DNA of 64,000 nucleotides, taken from Rosettibacter sp037481715 (GTDB taxonomy: Bacteria; Bacteroidota; Ignavibacteria; Ignavibacteriales; Melioribacteraceae). The notes beneath the pieces were generated by a model, which saw nothing but the letters and a program-made list of their open reading frames with translations, was not told the origin of the DNA and did no database searches. The position numbers and the translations under genes are program-made. Below, piece by piece: positions 19,140-28,943 of this stretch; the first letter of the stretch is position 1; each line of letters begins with the position of its first letter. Location: positions 1 through 64,000 of the forward strand of contig JBBFLD010000005.1 in assembly GCA_037481715.1 (NCBI GenBank), read 5' to 3'.

Positions 19140-19166
19140 TGGATTTATTTTATGCTAGTAAAAATT

Positions 19167-19727
19167 TTATTTGCCGGTACTAAACATTACACCTGCAAAT
19201 ATTCCAAAGAAATCAGTTCCATTAGTATGATAAGTAACTTCTGCAAATACTTTTAAATTTGGCGAGAATTCGTAGTCAGCACCACCAACCAATCTAATTC
19301 CAAAGTCAGAATCAGTTTCAGAATCTGAATAAATCGGTGAATCAATGCTTACCTTTCCAATAACAAAACCAAGCCCTGCCCCACCATATGGCTTTATTGG
19401 AGAATTGCTTAATGGGATATAGTATTTAGCAAGTGCATAGATTGTAATTTCTGATAATGTAGTTTCCCAAGTTCCTAAATATGTTGTCCCAGATTCGTAT
19501 TTTTTTGACCAATAATCAATGCCAGCATCTAACTTTACTGAAGAAATTATTTGCCCTAAATTAAATACTGCACCAAAGCCAATCGTGCTTTCGATTGGGT
19601 CTTCGGGTGAAACATACCCAAGTTTACCTCCAATGCCCTTAAAGCCAATATCAGTTTGAGCATAATTTGCATTGCTGATTAATAATGAAAAAATTAATAA
19701 TACGGTAATGGTGCTTAACTTTTTCAT
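19167..19727 (-). CDS. Small outer-membrane beta-barrel protein
   Basis: A 186-residue protein with a cleavable signal peptide (1-23, ending NYAQ). The rest alternates polar and hydrophobic residues in strands with aromatic girdles (WSKKYESGTTYLG, IYALAKYYIPL), and has the glycine-rich turn PYGGAGLGFVIG typical of OmpA/OprF-like 8-stranded porin barrels. It ends with strand ITYHTNG-like and FAGVMFSTGK segments. Inference: an outer-membrane protein with a structural or ligand-binding role. A strong terminator follows it, so it is probably a separate transcript. Confidence 0.75.
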   Translation of the reverse strand: MKKLSTITVLLIFSLLISNANYAQTDIGFKGIGGKLGYVSPEDPIESTIGFGAVFNLGQIISSVKLDAGIDYWSKKYESGTTYLGTWETTLSEITIYALAKYYIPLSNSPIKPYGGAGLGFVIGKVSIDSPIYSDSETDSDFGIRLVGGADYEFSPNLKVFAEVTYHTNGTDFFGIFAGVMFSTGK

Positions 19728-19792
19728 ATTTCACTCCTGTAATTAGTTAATGATTTATTTAGGTATTCTATCAATGAAGATAGAAATATTAA

Positions 19793-20341
19793 TCATTGTT
19801 TATAAAACACTAATTGATTTATAAAGAAACTGCTTTCATATATACCGTTTATTTTTATTTGCCAGTCAAATGATATTGTTACAGGAGTAGTCCCTTTCGC
19901 ACCTAAATTTGTTGTTGATAATTCTATATAATTATTCTCATCTTTATGCACTTCAAGATAAAGATTCTCAATATCATATTCTTTATCATAGACCCATTGA
20001 ATGTAATTGTATGGGGTTTCACCCGGAGATATTAAATTAAATGTTACAGAATTTGAAGAACCATCATCCCATATAATTTTGCCTTCATACCAATAGCCAA
20101 TATTTAATGTGTGTTCTTTTGTTAAAATCATTTTAATCTTTTTGCCAGCAAAAGAAGATTTTTGACCAAACGAAATATACTCTGGCATTGTAGCTGTCCA
20201 TGTTCCAAGCAACCAGCCTTTGGGACGAGGCATTGATACTGTCAATTGCTCCTCTTCGCTTGATGTTAAATTGTCTTTTTTATCACAACTGCATACTAAC
20301 AGAACAAGGAGCAATAAAATGAAATTAAAATAAGTTTTCAT
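19793..20341 (-). CDS. Lipoprotein of unknown function
   Basis: A 182-residue protein. The N-terminus (1-18) is a lipoprotein signal with VLLVCSCDKK; Cys17 or Cys19 would be lipidated. A short Ser/Glu-rich linker follows. The body starts with GWLLGTWTATMP, resembling the beta-barrel opening of lipocalin-like or small calycin-type lipoproteins, and contains beta-rich segments to the end. No catalytic motif or named family is recognised. It lies between a BNR-repeat protein and a beta-barrel protein on the same strand. Confidence 0.7.
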   Translation of the reverse strand: MKTYFNFILLLLVLLVCSCDKKDNLTSSEEEQLTVSMPRPKGWLLGTWTATMPEYISFGQKSSFAGKKIKMILTKEHTLNIGYWYEGKIIWDDGSSNSVTFNLISPGETPYNYIQWVYDKEYDIENLYLEVHKDENNYIELSTTNLGAKGTTPVTISFDWQIKINGIYESSFFINQLVFYKQ

Positions 20342-20360
20342 ATTTATTACTCCATGTTGC

Positions 20361-21605
20361 TCATTTTATTAAAGTCATTTTTTTAATTTCAGAATAATTC
20401 ATAGTTTCAATTTTATAGAAATAAATTCCGCTACTTAGATTACTTGCATCAAAGCGCAATCTATAAATTCCTGCATCTTGTTCTGTGTTTACAAGAGTTG
20501 CTATCTCTCTTCCCAAGAAATCATAGATAATAAGTTTGACATTTCCTTTTTCTGGAATAGAATATTCAATGGTTGTCTTTGGATTAAATGGATTAGGATA
20601 ATTTTGAGAGAGATAATATAATTCAAGTTTATTCTTACACTTATCAACTAAATTTGTTGGAGTTGAAGAACGATATACAAATCCATTCTTAGCTCCAGCA
20701 TAAATAAATCCTTGTTTGTCAATAGCTAAAGTGTAAACTGCAATATCGCTTAGTCCTGCTTTTAATAGTTTCCAACTATTGCCATCATCAACAGAAGAGT
20801 AAACACCGCTTAAAGATGTCCAAAAATCTCCGCCATCTGCCGCAGCAAATATTTTGCCTTCAGAATTTAAAATTAACGAACGAATAACTGTAGACATAAG
20901 ATTTAAATCGAATACACGTTCCCAGAGGTCACCATTATTTGTTGAATAATAAACCCCATCTGAAGTGCCGGCTAATATTTTGTTAGTTGGTGTGATAATA
21001 AACGAATAGGTTTTTGCACCGCTCCATCCTATGTTTTTCCATGTCAATCCATTATTATTAGATCGGAATATACTATGCCCATCTGTGCCTATAAAAATAT
21101 CTCCGCTTGAGTTAAAAATAATCGAAATAATATCAGCATTAGATAGATTCGTATTAATTGATATCCAGTTGTCACCATTATCAGTTGAATAATATAATCC
21201 TCCTTTATAAGTACCAGTGAAAATGTAACCATTGGGATTAAATGCAAAAGAGTAAATCCAGGTCCATGTAATATTTTTGTTAATTTGTGTCCATGTAGAA
21301 CCATTATCTGTTGAACGATAAACGCCTCCTGCATCAGTTCCTGCAAAGATAAATCCATTGGAATTAATTGCCAGACAATTTACCCATGAATTTTTCAATG
21401 CTGTTTGCTGCCAAGTATTCCCTTTATCAGTAGAAAAGAAGACCCCCTTTCCATAAGTCCCTGCAAAGAGGTAACCGTTTGAATTAATTGCAAGCGAGCT
21501 TATTGGTTCTGAACCAGGTCCATTTGTTTTTTGCCAATAATCCTGTCCAAAAACACCCTTCAATAAGCTGATAAACATTAACAAAGAAAAAATAAATTTT
21601 TTCAT
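20361..21605 (-). CDS. Secreted BNR-repeat (sortilin-like) protein with type IX sorting domain
   Basis: A 414-residue exported protein. The signal peptide (1-20) is followed by about seven repeats of 40 residues with the BNR/Asp-box pattern S-T-D-x-G-x-T-W (for example FFSTDKGNTWQ, YRSTDNGSTWT, YYSTNNGDLWE) and the linking phrase NSNGYIFAGT. These predict a beta-propeller like the sortilin or YCF48-type fold. The final 85 residues are the type IX sorting module (SQNYPNPFNPKT, LSSGIYFYKI, end LIK). Asp-boxes are structural and do not define an activity, so the ligand is unknown. It may be co-transcribed with the giant adhesin-like gene upstream. Confidence 0.85.
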   Translation of the reverse strand: MKKFIFSLLMFISLLKGVFGQDYWQKTNGPGSEPISSLAINSNGYLFAGTYGKGVFFSTDKGNTWQQTALKNSWVNCLAINSNGFIFAGTDAGGVYRSTDNGSTWTQINKNITWTWIYSFAFNPNGYIFTGTYKGGLYYSTDNGDNWISINTNLSNADIISIIFNSSGDIFIGTDGHSIFRSNNNGLTWKNIGWSGAKTYSFIITPTNKILAGTSDGVYYSTNNGDLWERVFDLNLMSTVIRSLILNSEGKIFAAADGGDFWTSLSGVYSSVDDGNSWKLLKAGLSDIAVYTLAIDKQGFIYAGAKNGFVYRSSTPTNLVDKCKNKLELYYLSQNYPNPFNPKTTIEYSIPEKGNVKLIIYDFLGREIATLVNTEQDAGIYRLRFDASNLSSGIYFYKIETMNYSEIKKMTLIK

Positions 21606-21649
21606 TTGATATGCCTTATATATAATTGTTAATGTTATTGCTTTTTCTT

Positions 21650-24600
21650 TTATCTAATCAGCAGCATTTTTTTAATAACATTATATTTTTCTGTTTTTAG
21701 TTGATAAAAGTAAACTCCGCTTGCAACATTATAACCAAGATTATTTGTAGAATTCCATTCAATGTTATGATAACCAGCATTCAACTCACCTTTGAATAAT
21801 GTCTTTATTAATCTTCCTCTTATGTCATAGATATTAATCTCAACATTACATTTTTCAGCAAGTGAAAATTTTATTTGTGTGGTGGGATTAAAAGGATTGG
21901 GATAATTTTGGTAAAGTTTATATTCATACTTTACGGATTCATCAGCTACAGATGTAATTACAGCTCTGAAATCAAAACTAATTTTTGAATGATTGCCGGC
22001 AAAATCATAAACAATTATTTCAACATGATTTGTTGCATTGTTGTTTATATCATCTCTTGTAGCCAAATAAAATATTTTAGATGTTGAGGGGTCATACATT
22101 ATTTCTTTTTCTTTACCATTAATTATAATCTTTGAGTTAATTAAATCTAATCCCGAACCAAATCTATTTTCTTGAACTACAGCAAAAATTTCTGGATAAG
22201 TTTCAACAATAGCTCCTTGTTTTGGACCATAATCAATTATATTGGGTGCTTCTTTATCAGATATACTTGATAATTCTATCCCAAGTGCAAACTCGCCAAG
22301 TTTATTTGTGCTTACAATTACAGAGTTATCCTTAAGTTCTCCACCAAGGTAAACCCAGTTAAGAAGTTTTTTATCATAATAATAGATTTTAATATTTGAT
22401 GAGTCTTCCATGCTCAAATTAAATTTCTGTAATTGTTCCGGATGAATAAACATTTTAATCGTAAAAGGAGAATTCAGAGTATCCCGTAATATAGTTCCAT
22501 CATTCTTTTTGAATGAAATACTCATTACATCACTGATTATGATAAGATTGCTTTCATACAATTCATACTGTTTATTTGAAACCTGATGATATACAGTTGT
22601 CGACCTGTTCATGTTCATTACTTTTGGTGGTTGAAATGGTTCCAATTGATATAATGAAGGCAAGTATGAACCGAGAGTAGTAATAATCGCTGTCCCTGTA
22701 TCAACCGCAGTTCCAACAACAGTTCCTATTGCATCGCCAGTCTTAGAAACTACATCGATAACGAATTCCTTACCTGCAACAATAATCTTCTCCATTGTAC
22801 TAATAATATTTAGAAATGATTGTTTAACAAGAGGAATTACACCTGAGAAAATATCTCTTAATATTGAAGTAACGCTATCACTATTCATTTCATCTGAGTA
22901 TTCGTTAGTATAGATTAAATAATTGTCGCCGCCTAAAAAAGCTTTAGAAAATTTTCTCGGGAAAGCAAGTTCATCGTAATATTTGAATTTTATACCGAAG
23001 GATAAACCAACACCAGCACCTAATGCAGCATCAAGGTCAATACCCAGATCAAATGTATATCCATTTCCTCTAATTTCTGATGTAGTAATGTCAATAGGTG
23101 TTGTTGCATCGTATGAAAATTTTATAGTATTTGTTACATCTGTAAGTAAATCTGAACTCAAAGGAATCTTTCTATCTTTTGTATAAAGACCAAGAATTTT
23201 AGTATTCGAGTTTGATAATCTTGGATATAATTCTTTTGGAACATCAAACTGTGTGCTGTAATATTTATTTGTTGAGGCATTAAATATATTAAGTCCGCCG
23301 CCACCTTTGAGTGAAAGACTTAATCCATTGAAATTAAATGAAGGATTAATTTTAGTTTCAATCGAAACCTCTGAACCTAAACCTGCATCGAAGAAACTAA
23401 AATTGCCTCCACCTAAATCAAAATCATGTTGAGATTTTAATCCAAAGTCGAGCGTAGAAAAATTGAAGCTTAATGCCTCACTGAATTCTACAGAACCAAC
23501 ACTATTATTACTTATTGATGGATGTGATGAATTGAAGTTATTAAGTTTCAGACCCACAGCAATTCCTAATGAAGGATTTAATGCATTGAATTCTATGCCT
23601 TGGAATTTAGATTGAAAACCAACACCAACTGAACCTTCAATGCCTAATCCTGTGTATATTTTGATTAACCCATCATTGAAAATTGGCAACATCCCTGCAG
23701 TAGCATTAATTGTTTCGATAATAGCAGCGAGAATTGCACCAACTCCAGGTGAAAGACCTGCACCGGCAAAAGATAAGGTCTCCAGCAAGAAACCAGCTTG
23801 AGCCATCTGGATTTTATCTGGCTCCAAATTCAATTGTGAAAAACCAAATTTCTGTCCAAAGAAAGTTTTAATTGTAGAAGATGTATTTGTAACAGTAGCA
23901 GAAGCCACAGTAAGATTTACTTCCGGAACTTTTACTTCAGTTGTTAAACTGGCTTCTAATCTTCTGTCAAAAACTAAATTTTTGTTCTGGTCTATTTGGA
24001 TTTCTAATCCAGCTCCTGCTTCCCCTTTTACAGATAATTTAGCAGCAGAAGCTGAAGCTCCAACACCAACAGAACCTATTGTTCCACTTACTCCCGCACT
24101 TCCACTTGCAAACACAGTCCATGTTCTTTGATAAGGTGTAGGAACTCTTCTAATTCTTATTTCAAATTGTGAAGCATTGAATGAATAAAAAGTATCACTA
24201 ACTGTAATACCATTGCCAAGTGTAAAACTCATAACTGAATCAACAAACAAGTAACCAGGTAAGTCAAGTCGAAAAATTCCTCGGCTAATAAATTTCCCTT
24301 CTACATTTATATTTCTGTCAGCAGATATTAATAATGCTTTTACATTCGAATTAGAATAAACTCCTGTTCCATTTGATGTTAATTTAAAGTAGCAATAACC
24401 TGTTCCATTTTGTGGAACTTGAATATTTTTTATCGAAATGCCATTATGAAATGTATCAATTTGTGCAGAAACATTTAATGCAACTATCGAAATTTTATGA
24501 GGCTGATCAAAAGTACCATGATAAGAACTTAGTCCAAAATCATCAGTAGCTTTAATGTAATATTCAATATCAACATTAGTTACAAATTCTTTGGGTATAA

Positions 24601-27600
24601 CTGCTGAATAAACATTTAAGGAAGTTAAATTCATTTGCAATGATTGATAAGAAATTTGCCCGCTTTTTCTGTAATAAAGTTTTGTATCAGTTAAATTATT
24701 TGTTGTGTCTGTAATTATAGCAGTTATATTAATCGCAGTATTTTTTGAAGCTGCTTCGATAATATTATGCTCAATCTTTGGAGCCACATTTGGAAGAACC
24801 GCTAATTGATAAGGACTTTGTGCTGGATTTGTTTTGGGGTCTGATACTGTAATGTTCCCATCAGTTGCAGTAATATAATAATCTACTCCAGGAGATTTAA
24901 CAAATGAAGAAGGAATACTTGCTGCAAATTTATCTGCACCATATTTTGTCATCGTAACATTGTAATAATAACTTTGATTTGTAGGTTTGTAATAGAGTGT
25001 TGCTGATTTCACAAATGGTTCAATTTCATCTGTAATGACAGCTCTAATTTTAAAAGATGTTCCTTCTGTCCATGCTTTTCTATGAAGTATAAGTGTAGAA
25101 TCTGTGCGCTGTATTTTAGGCATCGAAGCAGGGTTATAATAAATTGTATCAGAACTTTCATTTGACTTGTAATTGACAGTTATAACGATTTCTCGATTTT
25201 TATTCTTAGCAATAGGGTCCGAAGATTTATATTGAACAAGATAATTGTTTGAAATAACAGTTGATATATAATTTAGTATTTGATTGAAATCAGAACGAAT
25301 GTCAAGTATCTCACCATTGGTAACATTTGTAATTGGAGTAAATTTGGTATATAAATTTGAGTTAGTTAAAACAAAGAGTGTTATTTTATTTTCCAGACAA
25401 ACAGAAATTGCCTCATCTATTGTAGCACCGCCTTGATCAGGGTCTTCATCGGTAATTATTATAAATATTTTTTGTGAACCCGGTCTAAAATTGAATGAGG
25501 ATGCTGTTTGTTTAATTGCATAGTAACCAGGTTCTTTTCCTCCATCAGTTTTATTTAATTTCCATAAATTATTCTTAAAATAGTCTGCATCACTTGTTAG
25601 CATTCCATTATTTTCAATTATTGGATTGCCGGAATTTGCTAAAGCTCCATATCTGCATAACCCAAGAGCATAATCGACTCCTGAACTTGCAAGATTATTT
25701 ACAAAATTAAATACATTATTCGAAACAGCAGATTGCTCATCGCCCATACTACCACTGTTATCCATAATGAAAACTATATCTGCTAAACGTGCATTGCCAG
25801 ATTGCCCAGGCTGAATAACATTGAAATTTTCTGATTGAAGTGTTCCATCTTCAAATACTTTAAAATTCGATAAGTTTAATGAAGAGATTCCGTTATAAAA
25901 TGTATCTACTGAAACATTCAATTGGATATTAGGAAAGTTTTGAATATCAAGACTAACAATTTTTGTTAATAATGGCGCAGCGTATCCTTCTCCACTTAAT
26001 TCAACTTCATAAACTTGATTAGAGCTGTAATAAATTTTTAATGTTGCATTTTCTACACCTCGCATAGTTGGTTTATAAGTAATCAAAATTTCTTTTGATT
26101 TATTTGGTGAAAGCGAAAATAAAGTTGTTACTTCTTGGAAGTTCCTGATATAATTCACAGGTTGTTGAGTTAAAGTTTCATCATAAGATAAAATGTTTGA
26201 AGTAGCACCAAGAACATATGTGAATTTGCTGCTATTAATTTTAATAGAATCGATTGTAATAGTTTGTGATGACCTATTCGTTATAACTAAAGGTAAAGTT
26301 CTGCTGTCTTTCAAATTAACTACACCAAAAGAAAGTGTTTCAGGTTTTGTAAAGATCCGAGATATCCCTTTCCCCTTTAACTTTATAATTGCAGGTGATT
26401 CACCTTGTTTGTTATTGTAAATTAATAAATTCGACTCTACCTGAGTTAATGATTGAGGAGTAAACTTAATTTTGACAGAAACAGTATCTGACTGAGCAAC
26501 CCATAAATTTTTAGGAGGGGTTATACTTAAAGTAAATGCGTTATTATCAATTTCAATTTTATTTATAAATAAATCAATTGAGCCTTTACTTGTTATCAGC
26601 TTGAGTAATTTTTCTGTATATGAACCAATTACATTTTCACCAAAGTCTATCTCATTTTGAATGACAGATAATAAAATATTCCCATTAAATGGACTTTGAG
26701 AAAAAGGAGTGAAATCAATTAAGCCATCTATTTTTTGTCCAATGCCACTTGGATTATTTGTATTACTTGGTCCACTTGGATCTCCCCAAAAATTATTTAT
26801 TGCATTAATAGTTGAAGTGCTGTAGTTTTTTATTGCTGTGTTGTTGTTGTAAAAATCATTATAAATTATTGTTGGGTTAGAATTATTTCTTACAACAATA
26901 GCATAATTGTCTTTTGTAAATCTGCAATTTCTTATTTCCGGAGATGAATTATCTATGTTTAGATAAACATTATTGAAAAGACATTTTCTTATTTGTGCTG
27001 AAGAATTATTCAAGACTTGAATTAATGCATCACTGCTTGATAACCCAATGAAATCAACACTTTCTGCTATAAAATTTCCTTTTGAGGAAGAACTATAACC
27101 AATGTTTATTCCGGAATTTGTTGGAAAATAAATTTTTGTATCAGGTTCTATCGATAATACTGCATTATCTCTTATTGTCAATCCATTAATGTAATAAGGT
27201 GAATAATTTTTAGTTAAAGTTAAGTTTTTGTTAATTGTGCCTTGATAACAAAGTCCCGGGTATAAAACATTAGTGTCATAAATAACATTATCAAGATTTA
27301 TGCTTGCACCATCTTTGAGAATTACAGGGTAACCAACTCCCTTAAAAGTGCTATTAGAAACAGCAGCATCATTATTTTCAATATACAAATAAGTGTTATC
27401 AAATATGCAATTAGTTAATGTACCTGTTCCGCATTGATTCTTAAAATAAATTCTTGAATCGCTGGAGGTTATTCCTTTCCAGTATACATTGCTTGCGATT
27501 AAAGTTCCTTTTGATGAAGAAGACGAGCCAACAGTAATTGGGGTTGATGTTGTGAGATAAATTTCACAATTAGATTCAATAAATAATGTTGAATTGTTCC

Positions 27601-28180
27601 TGATTGTTAGATTATCAATATAATAAGGAATGTTATAGTTTTTCAAAGTATAATCAGAAGTGATATCACCATGAAATTGAATACCAAAATTTGAATTGGA
27701 AGGAAGAATATCAACATTGCTTAAAATTGCTTTGCCTCCATCATTAAATACTATTGGATAAACACAATTACTAAAGCTGGAATTACTAATTGTTATCTCA
27801 TTATTTTCAATTAGCAGATAAGTATTATCAAAGGAACAATTTTCTAATGTTCCACTTGCAGAATTATCTTTGAAATAAATCCTTGCATCATTCGTTAATA
27901 GTCCCTTAAAGCTGACACCATTTGCAATTAAATTTCCTTTTGAAGATTGGCTGTATCCTACAGTAATATAAGATGATGTTGTGAACTGAACTACAACCCC
28001 GCTCTCAATAGTAAGAGTTGCACCATCCCGAATAGTAATAGAGCCTGTAATATTGTAAGGACTTCCACTAAGTGACCATGTTGTATTTGAATTTATGGTG
28101 CCCTGAACATTGGTTTGAGAAAAATTATGTGAAACAACCAAGAAGAAAAAGAAAACAAAATACCTACGATTTGCTCTCAT
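21650..28180 (-). CDS. Giant adhesin-like protein: beta-helix, VWA and type IX sorting domains
   Basis: A 2176-residue secreted protein. A signal peptide (about 1-21) is followed by three paralogous modules of about 145 residues (near 40-180, 180-327 and 327-465). Each carries IESxxxIYxTT, ITVGSSSSSKG and FDNTYLYIENN-type phrases and predicts a right-handed beta-helix, closing with NNFWGDPSGP. Residues about 505-735 resemble paired HYDIN/ASPM-type Ig domains. A von Willebrand A domain occupies about 795-985 with the metal-binding DNSGS at 807-811. Two Ig-like repeats (about 1010-1200) follow, then a long Gly/Ser/Ala-rich beta region, and finally the type IX sorting module (YQNYPNPFNPTT, end LIR). 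Inference: a surface adhesin or matrix protein. Confidence 0.88.
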   Translation of the reverse strand: MRANRRYFVFFFFLVVSHNFSQTNVQGTINSNTTWSLSGSPYNITGSITIRDGATLTIESGVVVQFTTSSYITVGYSQSSKGNLIANGVSFKGLLTNDARIYFKDNSASGTLENCSFDNTYLLIENNEITISNSSFSNCVYPIVFNDGGKAILSNVDILPSNSNFGIQFHGDITSDYTLKNYNIPYYIDNLTIRNNSTLFIESNCEIYLTTSTPITVGSSSSSKGTLIASNVYWKGITSSDSRIYFKNQCGTGTLTNCIFDNTYLYIENNDAAVSNSTFKGVGYPVILKDGASINLDNVIYDTNVLYPGLCYQGTINKNLTLTKNYSPYYINGLTIRDNAVLSIEPDTKIYFPTNSGINIGYSSSSKGNFIAESVDFIGLSSSDALIQVLNNSSAQIRKCLFNNVYLNIDNSSPEIRNCRFTKDNYAIVVRNNSNPTIIYNDFYNNNTAIKNYSTSTINAINNFWGDPSGPSNTNNPSGIGQKIDGLIDFTPFSQSPFNGNILLSVIQNEIDFGENVIGSYTEKLLKLITSKGSIDLFINKIEIDNNAFTLSITPPKNLWVAQSDTVSVKIKFTPQSLTQVESNLLIYNNKQGESPAIIKLKGKGISRIFTKPETLSFGVVNLKDSRTLPLVITNRSSQTITIDSIKINSSKFTYVLGATSNILSYDETLTQQPVNYIRNFQEVTTLFSLSPNKSKEILITYKPTMRGVENATLKIYYSSNQVYEVELSGEGYAAPLLTKIVSLDIQNFPNIQLNVSVDTFYNGISSLNLSNFKVFEDGTLQSENFNVIQPGQSGNARLADIVFIMDNSGSMGDEQSAVSNNVFNFVNNLASSGVDYALGLCRYGALANSGNPIIENNGMLTSDADYFKNNLWKLNKTDGGKEPGYYAIKQTASSFNFRPGSQKIFIIITDEDPDQGGATIDEAISVCLENKITLFVLTNSNLYTKFTPITNVTNGEILDIRSDFNQILNYISTVISNNYLVQYKSSDPIAKNKNREIVITVNYKSNESSDTIYYNPASMPKIQRTDSTLILHRKAWTEGTSFKIRAVITDEIEPFVKSATLYYKPTNQSYYYNVTMTKYGADKFAASIPSSFVKSPGVDYYITATDGNITVSDPKTNPAQSPYQLAVLPNVAPKIEHNIIEAASKNTAINITAIITDTTNNLTDTKLYYRKSGQISYQSLQMNLTSLNVYSAVIPKEFVTNVDIEYYIKATDDFGLSSYHGTFDQPHKISIVALNVSAQIDTFHNGISIKNIQVPQNGTGYCYFKLTSNGTGVYSNSNVKALLISADRNINVEGKFISRGIFRLDLPGYLFVDSVMSFTLGNGITVSDTFYSFNASQFEIRIRRVPTPYQRTWTVFASGSAGVSGTIGSVGVGASASAAKLSVKGEAGAGLEIQIDQNKNLVFDRRLEASLTTEVKVPEVNLTVASATVTNTSSTIKTFFGQKFGFSQLNLEPDKIQMAQAGFLLETLSFAGAGLSPGVGAILAAIIETINATAGMLPIFNDGLIKIYTGLGIEGSVGVGFQSKFQGIEFNALNPSLGIAVGLKLNNFNSSHPSISNNSVGSVEFSEALSFNFSTLDFGLKSQHDFDLGGGNFSFFDAGLGSEVSIETKINPSFNFNGLSLSLKGGGGLNIFNASTNKYYSTQFDVPKELYPRLSNSNTKILGLYTKDRKIPLSSDLLTDVTNTIKFSYDATTPIDITTSEIRGNGYTFDLGIDLDAALGAGVGLSFGIKFKYYDELAFPRKFSKAFLGGDNYLIYTNEYSDEMNSDSVTSILRDIFSGVIPLVKQSFLNIISTMEKIIVAGKEFVIDVVSKTGDAIGTVVGTAVDTGTAIITTLGSYLPSLYQLEPFQPPKVMNMNRSTTVYHQVSNKQYELYESNLIIISDVMSISFKKNDGTILRDTLNSPFTIKMFIHPEQLQKFNLSMEDSSNIKIYYYDKKLLNWVYLGGELKDNSVIVSTNKLGEFALGIELSSISDKEAPNIIDYGPKQGAIVETYPEIFAVVQENRFGSGLDLINSKIIINGKEKEIMYDPSTSKIFYLATRDDINNNATNHVEIIVYDFAGNHSKISFDFRAVITSVADESVKYEYKLYQNYPNPFNPTTQIKFSLAEKCNVEINIYDIRGRLIKTLFKGELNAGYHNIEWNSTNNLGYNVASGVYFYQLKTEKYNVIKKMLLIR

Positions 28181-28410
28181 TTTATATTAAATATTGTTCA
28201 ATTTCCCGAACTAAGAGCAAATTGGATTTATAGTTAAATGTATTTTCTTATTGAGAGCAGAATAGGCATTTTGTTCAGGAAGAGGATTACTTCTATTATT
28301 AATTTAATAAGATTAAATATTAATGCAAATAATTTTTTTTAAAGGTTATTTTATATCACATGGTGCTAAATTATCACAAGTAGCAATTCTTAAAAAATTT
28401 TTCTGATAAC

Positions 28411-28441
28411 TTGACAAAACAATTAAGATAATCTATTTTTG
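28411..28441 (+). promoter_or_regulatory. Bacteroidota-type promoter for tRNA-Asn
   Basis: TTGACA at 28411-28416 and TATTTTTG at 28434-28441 are separated by 17 bp. The second box matches the TAnnTTTG -7 element of Bacteroidota housekeeping sigma factors, and the first their -33 TTG box. The tRNA begins 26 bp downstream, consistent with a short leader. Confidence 0.75.
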
Positions 28442-28466
28442 TGCACGATTTTTTGTTATAATGTAT

Positions 28467-28538
28467 TCCGCGTTAGCTCAATGGTAGAGCATGCGGCTGT
28501 TAACCGCAGGGTTGCAGGTTCGAGTCCTGCACGCGGAG
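28467..28538 (+). tRNA. tRNA-Asn (anticodon GTT)
   Basis: A complete 72-nt cloverleaf plus discriminator G. The acceptor arms TCCGCGT and ACGCGGA pair perfectly. The D arm is GCTC-AATGGTA-GAGC, the anticodon stem TGCGG/CCGCA encloses CTGTTAA with anticodon GTT, and the T arm has the GGTTCGAGTCC signature. CCA is not encoded. A promoter precedes it and a terminator follows, so it is a single-gene transcript. Confidence 0.97.
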
Positions 28539-28540
28539 CG

Positions 28541-28574
28541 AAGGGTCTTGTGGTTAAAACAAGTCCCTTTTTTT
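28541..28574 (+). terminator. Intrinsic terminator after tRNA-Asn
   Basis: Arms AAGGGTCTTGT (28541-28551) and ACAAGTCCCTT (28559-28569) pair with one T-T mismatch around a 7-nt loop. A run of Ts follows at 28568-28574. It separates the tRNA from the cold shock gene. Confidence 0.85.
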
Positions 28575-28671
28575 ATGAACTTGAGCAGTAGTAAATTGTT
28601 TTTTAGTAAACAATTCAGGTGCTCTGTTCGCAATTAATTTATTTATTAACAATTTTAGGAGCATCTTTAAG
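28575..28671 (+). promoter_or_regulatory. Leader of the cold shock gene
   Basis: This gap holds an 8-bp hairpin (AATTGTTT at 28594-28601 with AAACAATT at 28608-28615) and a clear AGGAG ribosome-binding site at 28657-28661. Cold shock mRNAs often carry structured leaders; any temperature control here is inference. Confidence 0.5.
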
Positions 28672-28884
28672 ATGGCAGAAAAAGTAAGAGGAACCGTAAA
28701 GTGGTTCAACAGTTCTAAAGGTTATGGATTCATTTCTCGCAAAGACGGGGATGATGTTTTTGTTCATTTCCAGGCAATTGTTGGCGAAGGCTACCGCAGT
28801 CTTCAAGAAGGTCAACAAGTTGAATTCACTATTGCTCAAGGACAAAAAGGTCCTCAAGCTCAGGAAGTAAAAGTTATAAAATAA
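28672..28884 (+). CDS. cspA: Cold shock domain protein
   Basis: A 70-residue single cold-shock domain, the usual CspA length. It binds single-stranded RNA/DNA as a five-stranded OB-fold. Both nucleic-acid motifs are present: KGYGFI (RNP1) and DVFVHF (RNP2), after the canonical GTVKWFN start. The start is supported by AGGAG 10 bp upstream. The gene has its own terminator and appears monocistronic. The precise paralogue (CspA, CspB or CspC type) cannot be decided. Confidence 0.95.
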   Translation: MAEKVRGTVKWFNSSKGYGFISRKDGDDVFVHFQAIVGEGYRSLQEGQQVEFTIAQGQKGPQAQEVKVIK

Positions 28885-28915
28885 TTCTTTAATTGAAATT
28901 TAACTTGGCTTCATT

Positions 28916-28943
28916 AAAGCCCAATTAATTTTAATTGGGCTTT
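28916..28943. terminator. Bidirectional terminator between cspA and msrA
   Basis: Palindrome AAAGCCCAATTAA...TTAATTGGGCTTT flanked by T-rich DNA on the + side (TTTTTATTTT). It lies in the convergent gap and ends exactly at the msrA stop, so it can serve both genes. Confidence 0.88.

Noticed and set aside
28639..28857. Frame antisense to the cold shock gene
   Set aside because: It lies entirely opposite a well-supported cspA and has no homology I can recognise.
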